The translations under genes were made by a program, and so were the position numbers. Below, in pieces: positions 33,976-35,203 of a DNA stretch of 35,203 bases. Under the pieces are notes generated by a model. That model was not told the DNA's origin. It saw nothing but the letters and a program-made list of their open reading frames with translations, and did no database searches. Each line of letters begins with the position of its first letter. The first letter of the stretch is position 1. Location: the NCBI GenBank assembly GCA_945952045.1, contig CAMFHE010000046.1, forward strand, positions 1-35,203. The letters are read 5' to 3'. The DNA comes from an uncultured Rhizobium sp. (GTDB lineage: Bacteria > Pseudomonadota > Alphaproteobacteria > Rhizobiales > Rhizobiaceae).

Positions 33976-34336
33976 CGGAAACGGGGCGAAATCGCCCCGC
34001 CGTCAATATTCTAACCTCTCTGGAAGGCCGTAGAGTGGCCTCTGGGCGCTCGGCTGGCTCTGTACCCATTCCTATCCGTTCATACTGCCCGGAGTCCTCC
34101 GGCCCCGAACTGGAGGGCTGCGGCGGTTGCCTCGGCAATACCTTCATCCCTCGACATGGTAAGGCCGAAAATTGCCGGGGGGTCTCGAAGGTCGGGTTAG
34201 GGAGATCGACAATCCAGACCCATCGGCCGACTACGCAGTCAGCCACACGGCTGACGTACATACTCAAATCTCCGATGTCGGCGGCTGCCGGAGCGTCCTT
34301 GCCCTGTTCGTTGTAGTACCATGTCGCGCTGTCCAC
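33632..34336 (-). CDS. Unrecognised small leftward protein; 3' part doubtful
   Basis: The start is well supported: GTG at 34336 with AAGGAG 5-6 bases upstream, giving VDSATWYYNEQGKDAPAAAD then YVSRVADCVVGRWVWIVDLP. The first 60-110 residues have real protein character. The frame then runs on through the terminator hairpin at 33973-34005 and 344 bases antisense to the plus-strand gene, where it becomes Arg/Pro/His-rich shadow sequence. The gene is probably either shortened by a lost stop or a decayed fragment. It lies 86 bases after the small ORF at 34423, so the two may form one unit. Confidence 0.4.
   Translation of the reverse strand: MDSATWYYNEQGKDAPAAADIGDLSMYVSRVADCVVGRWVWIVDLPNPTFETPRQFSALPCRGMKVLPRQPPQPSSSGPEDSGQYERIGMGTEPAERPEATLRPSREVRILTAGRFRPVSVISAPPCHCRCHRPDHHRHLRRPASSPFRRPCLRSHPSSPSGLFHPDWPSIPGKPRARPRRPPRQMHRSGHRAGSQTNPTPGTTDQATADIRQEGAHRPPSAPCHAPRAGPSPS
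33973..34005. terminator. Terminator-like hairpin after the unrecognised membrane protein gene
   Basis: Outer arms TGACGG and CCGTCA and inner arms GGGGCG and CGCCCC surround an AAAT loop. It overlaps the stop codon of the plus-strand gene at 33973. The following AATATTC is only weakly T-rich. Confidence 0.6.
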
Positions 34337-34422
34337 TTCGATCTCCTTTCAGGTTTTCATGCTGCTGCGAGTGTTTCCAAGGCTCGAACGCCGCGCTGCT
34401 GCACGGCCTTCGCCAGTTCCTT

Positions 34423-34596
34423 TCAGGAGCCGGGGATGCGGGTGCGTCGAACGAGGCGCTGAACACCAGTCTGGCGGTTTTGGACAAGGATCGTGGCGAC
34501 GTACCAAAGGACTTCACCGGAAGCCGTCTGATGCATTGTTTCGATGACAAGGACGTCGATCGCTAGGCCGCGAACCGTGGTTGTTGTCGTCTTCAC
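34423..34596 (-). CDS. Small leftward ORF, 57 residues, unrecognised
   Basis: GTG at 34596 with AGGAGA about 8 bases upstream opens a frame reading (V)KTTTTTVRGLAIDVLVIETM, then HQTASGEVLWYVATILVQNR and a basic end. The alternating polar/hydrophobic pattern suggests a small beta-rich folded protein. An upstream minus-strand TATAAA-like element (about 34630) and the palindrome at 34663 could form its promoter and operator. No family is recognised. Small leftward genes at this end of integrative elements are often regulators or excision factors, but there is no helix-turn-helix here. Confidence 0.5.
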   Translation of the reverse strand: MKTTTTTVRGLAIDVLVIETMHQTASGEVLWYVATILVQNRQTGVQRLVRRTRIPGS

Positions 34597-34662
34597 CCGG
34601 GAGTCTCCTAAGCACTTGAAAACAAGCAATTTATAGCGGATTTCAGGGGTCGAGCCCAGGTC

Positions 34663-34683
34663 ATGCGGAAATCATTTCCGCAT
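34663..34683. promoter_or_regulatory. Perfect 10-base-arm palindrome, candidate operator
   Basis: Arms ATGCGGAAAT and ATTTCCGCAT surround a single C. It lies upstream of the small leftward ORF and just before a TATAAA-like -10 sequence on the minus strand. No T tract follows, so a protein-binding site is more likely than a terminator. Confidence 0.5.
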
Positions 34684-34864
34684 CAGTGATCGGATGGCGA
34701 TCGGAAGGTTAACTGTGATTCAGAACGGCACGACGGCTAGGCAGGGGTTGACGGCGGGAGGGGCGGCATAGGCTTTTCGCCCGCCTTGCCCAAACGGGGC
34801 ATGGCGGTGACCGAAGGTCAAGAACAGCCGCCCCTCTCACCGTCACCGATCGCAAAGGTTCCGT
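34684..34864. other. Gene-free structured DNA near the right end
   Basis: No gene is seen. Inverted pairs include GGCGGG with CCCGCC around 34752-34785 and CGGTGAC with GTCACCG at 34805-34811 and 34842-34848. Together with the hairpin that follows, this resembles a replication or transfer origin region. Confidence 0.35.
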
Positions 34865-34940
34865 GACTATTTTTTCTCCGGTCCGCGTGCGGATCGGGGC
34901 GGGGACACGTGGCCCGCCCCTAAGGGAGGAAAAAATCGTC
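34865..34940. other. Large nested hairpin, possible replication origin element
   Basis: Outer arms GAC-T-ATTTTTTC and GAAAAAAT-C-GTC enclose a very stable inner stem GGGGCGGG (34896-34903) paired with CCCGCCCC (34913-34920). A GC-rich stem inside an AT-rich stem is typical of rolling-circle origins and single-strand origins. A short ORF could start at 34941 with GGAGG upstream (36 codons), but its sequence merges into the TGTTGCA motifs and is not convincing. Confidence 0.4.
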
Positions 34941-34990
34941 ATGGAAAGGCGTGAGGCTACCCCTGCCGGGAGGATTCTAGGGGACGGACG

Positions 34991-35068
34991 TCTGCAACAA
35001 GAATCAAGGCCACTTGCAACAGGAATGCAGTTGCAGCATTGTTGCAGATAATTGTTGACAATGTTGCA
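34991..35068. repeat. Right-end cluster of TGTTGCA motifs (candidate integrase arm sites)
   Basis: Motif copies: TCTGCAACAA (34991-35000, inverted), TTGCAACA (35014-35021, inverted), TTGCAGCATTGTTGCAGA (35031-35048) and ATGTTGCAG (35061-35069). Between the last two lies the near-palindrome ATTGTTGACAAT. The third copy matches the left-end motif at 24470-24487 in 17 of 18 bases. They lie 62-139 bases inside the right repeat, as arm sites do in attP of tyrosine integrases. Confidence 0.65.
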
Positions 35069-35129
35069 GTCCGTCCCAATTTGGGGCGTTTCGCGTCAAC
35101 AAAAATTGCCAAAGCTTTTCATAGGCTTG

Positions 35130-35193
35130 TGGCGGATGGGGTGGGATTCGAACCCACGGTACGGTCTCCCGCACGCCGGTTTTCAAGACCGGT
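35130..35193 (-). repeat. Right attachment repeat within tRNA-Ser(TGA)
   Basis: This 64-bp copy corresponds to 24359-24422 with one mismatch. It begins at the encoded CCA and continues to the edge of the anticodon arm, where the two copies diverge (TCCTTAAACC here). The crossover therefore occurred within the 3' part of the tRNA gene. Confidence 0.92.
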
Positions 35194-35203
35194 TCCTTAA
35201 ACC
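35130..35203 (-). tRNA. tRNA-Ser (anticodon TGA), 5' end beyond the window
   Basis: On the minus strand the visible part ends the D loop (GGTTTAAGG), then gives the anticodon arm CCGGTCTTGAAAACCGG with anticodon TGA. A long class II variable arm (GTGCGGGAGACCGTAC), the T arm GTGGG-TTCGAAT-CCCAC and the acceptor strand CCCATCC-G-CCA follow. CCA is encoded. About 16 bases of the 5' end lie past the window. This is presumably the functional copy and the element's integration site. Confidence 0.93.

Larger units (their letters stand above)
24359..35193 (+). mobile_element. Integrative and mobilizable element in tRNA-Ser(TGA)
   Basis: The unit is bounded by a 64-bp direct repeat of the tRNA-Ser 3' part, with a period of 10,771 bp. 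It carries, left to right, a tyrosine integrase beside the left repeat, a methyltransferase-restriction enzyme-OLD nuclease operon, an HUH replication initiator, a MobV-like relaxase, a small probable membrane protein and a structured right end. There are no mating-pair-formation genes, so transfer would need a helper conjugation system. Intact integrase, both repeats and open reading frames throughout suggest a recent, possibly still mobile, insertion. The functional tRNA is at the right end, where the element supplies or preserves its 3' part. Confidence 0.85.

Overview
The window looks like alphaproteobacterial, Rhizobiales-type DNA, most likely Rhizobiaceae. It opens with the 3' end of ntrX followed by hfq and hflX, a gene order typical of that group, and is GC-rich with crowded, overlapping genes. 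No genus can be fixed from the sequence alone.

Region 1 (1-2152) is core genome: ntrX (partial), hfq and hflX. Region 2 (2391-17164) is a catabolic locus. One long leftward gene series (13733 to 2435) encodes a PuuB-like FAD amine oxidoreductase, a complete Dpp/Opp-type ABC importer (Tat-exported binding protein, two permeases, one fused double ATPase), a GMC oxidoreductase, a YtcJ-like amidohydrolase and a class III aminotransferase. Beside it, a LysR regulator is divergent from a trimethylamine-dehydrogenase-like flavoprotein that keeps the flavin-linking Cys and the 4Fe-4S cysteines but appears to lack most of the substrate cage for quaternary-like ammonium. Two 17-bp palindromes of the form CATGA-N7-TCATG, each containing a LysR T-N11-A box, lie upstream of the two transcription units and suggest one regulon for uptake and oxidation of an N-containing, possibly N-methylated, compound.

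Region 3 (17170-24358) is scarred and gene-poor except for one very large gene. It holds an aldehyde dehydrogenase C-terminal remnant fused across a small Cys-containing ORF, about 0.8 kb of decayed sequence, a 1791-residue DUF4214/RTX repeat protein (about 21 degenerate repeats, probably exported by a type I system), and a broken tRNA-Arg-like sequence.

Region 4 (24359-35193) is an integrative element of about 10.8 kb inserted at the 3' end of a tRNA-Ser(TGA) gene. It is bounded by a 64-bp direct repeat (63 of 64 identical) that starts exactly at the tRNA CCA end. Inside, in order: a tyrosine integrase; a three-gene defence operon (C5-cytosine methyltransferase, PD-(D/E)XK restriction endonuclease resembling the XamI family, OLD-family ATPase-Toprim nuclease); a plasmid-type HUH replication initiator; an inverted repeat that could be oriT; a MobV/Pre-like relaxase; a small probable membrane protein; and a right end with small leftward ORFs, strong hairpins and TGTTGCA motifs matching ones next to the integrase. 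The best reading is an integrative and mobilizable element with plasmid-derived replication and transfer genes carrying an M-R-OLD defence cargo. That trio is the most promising candidate for a poorly described system here.
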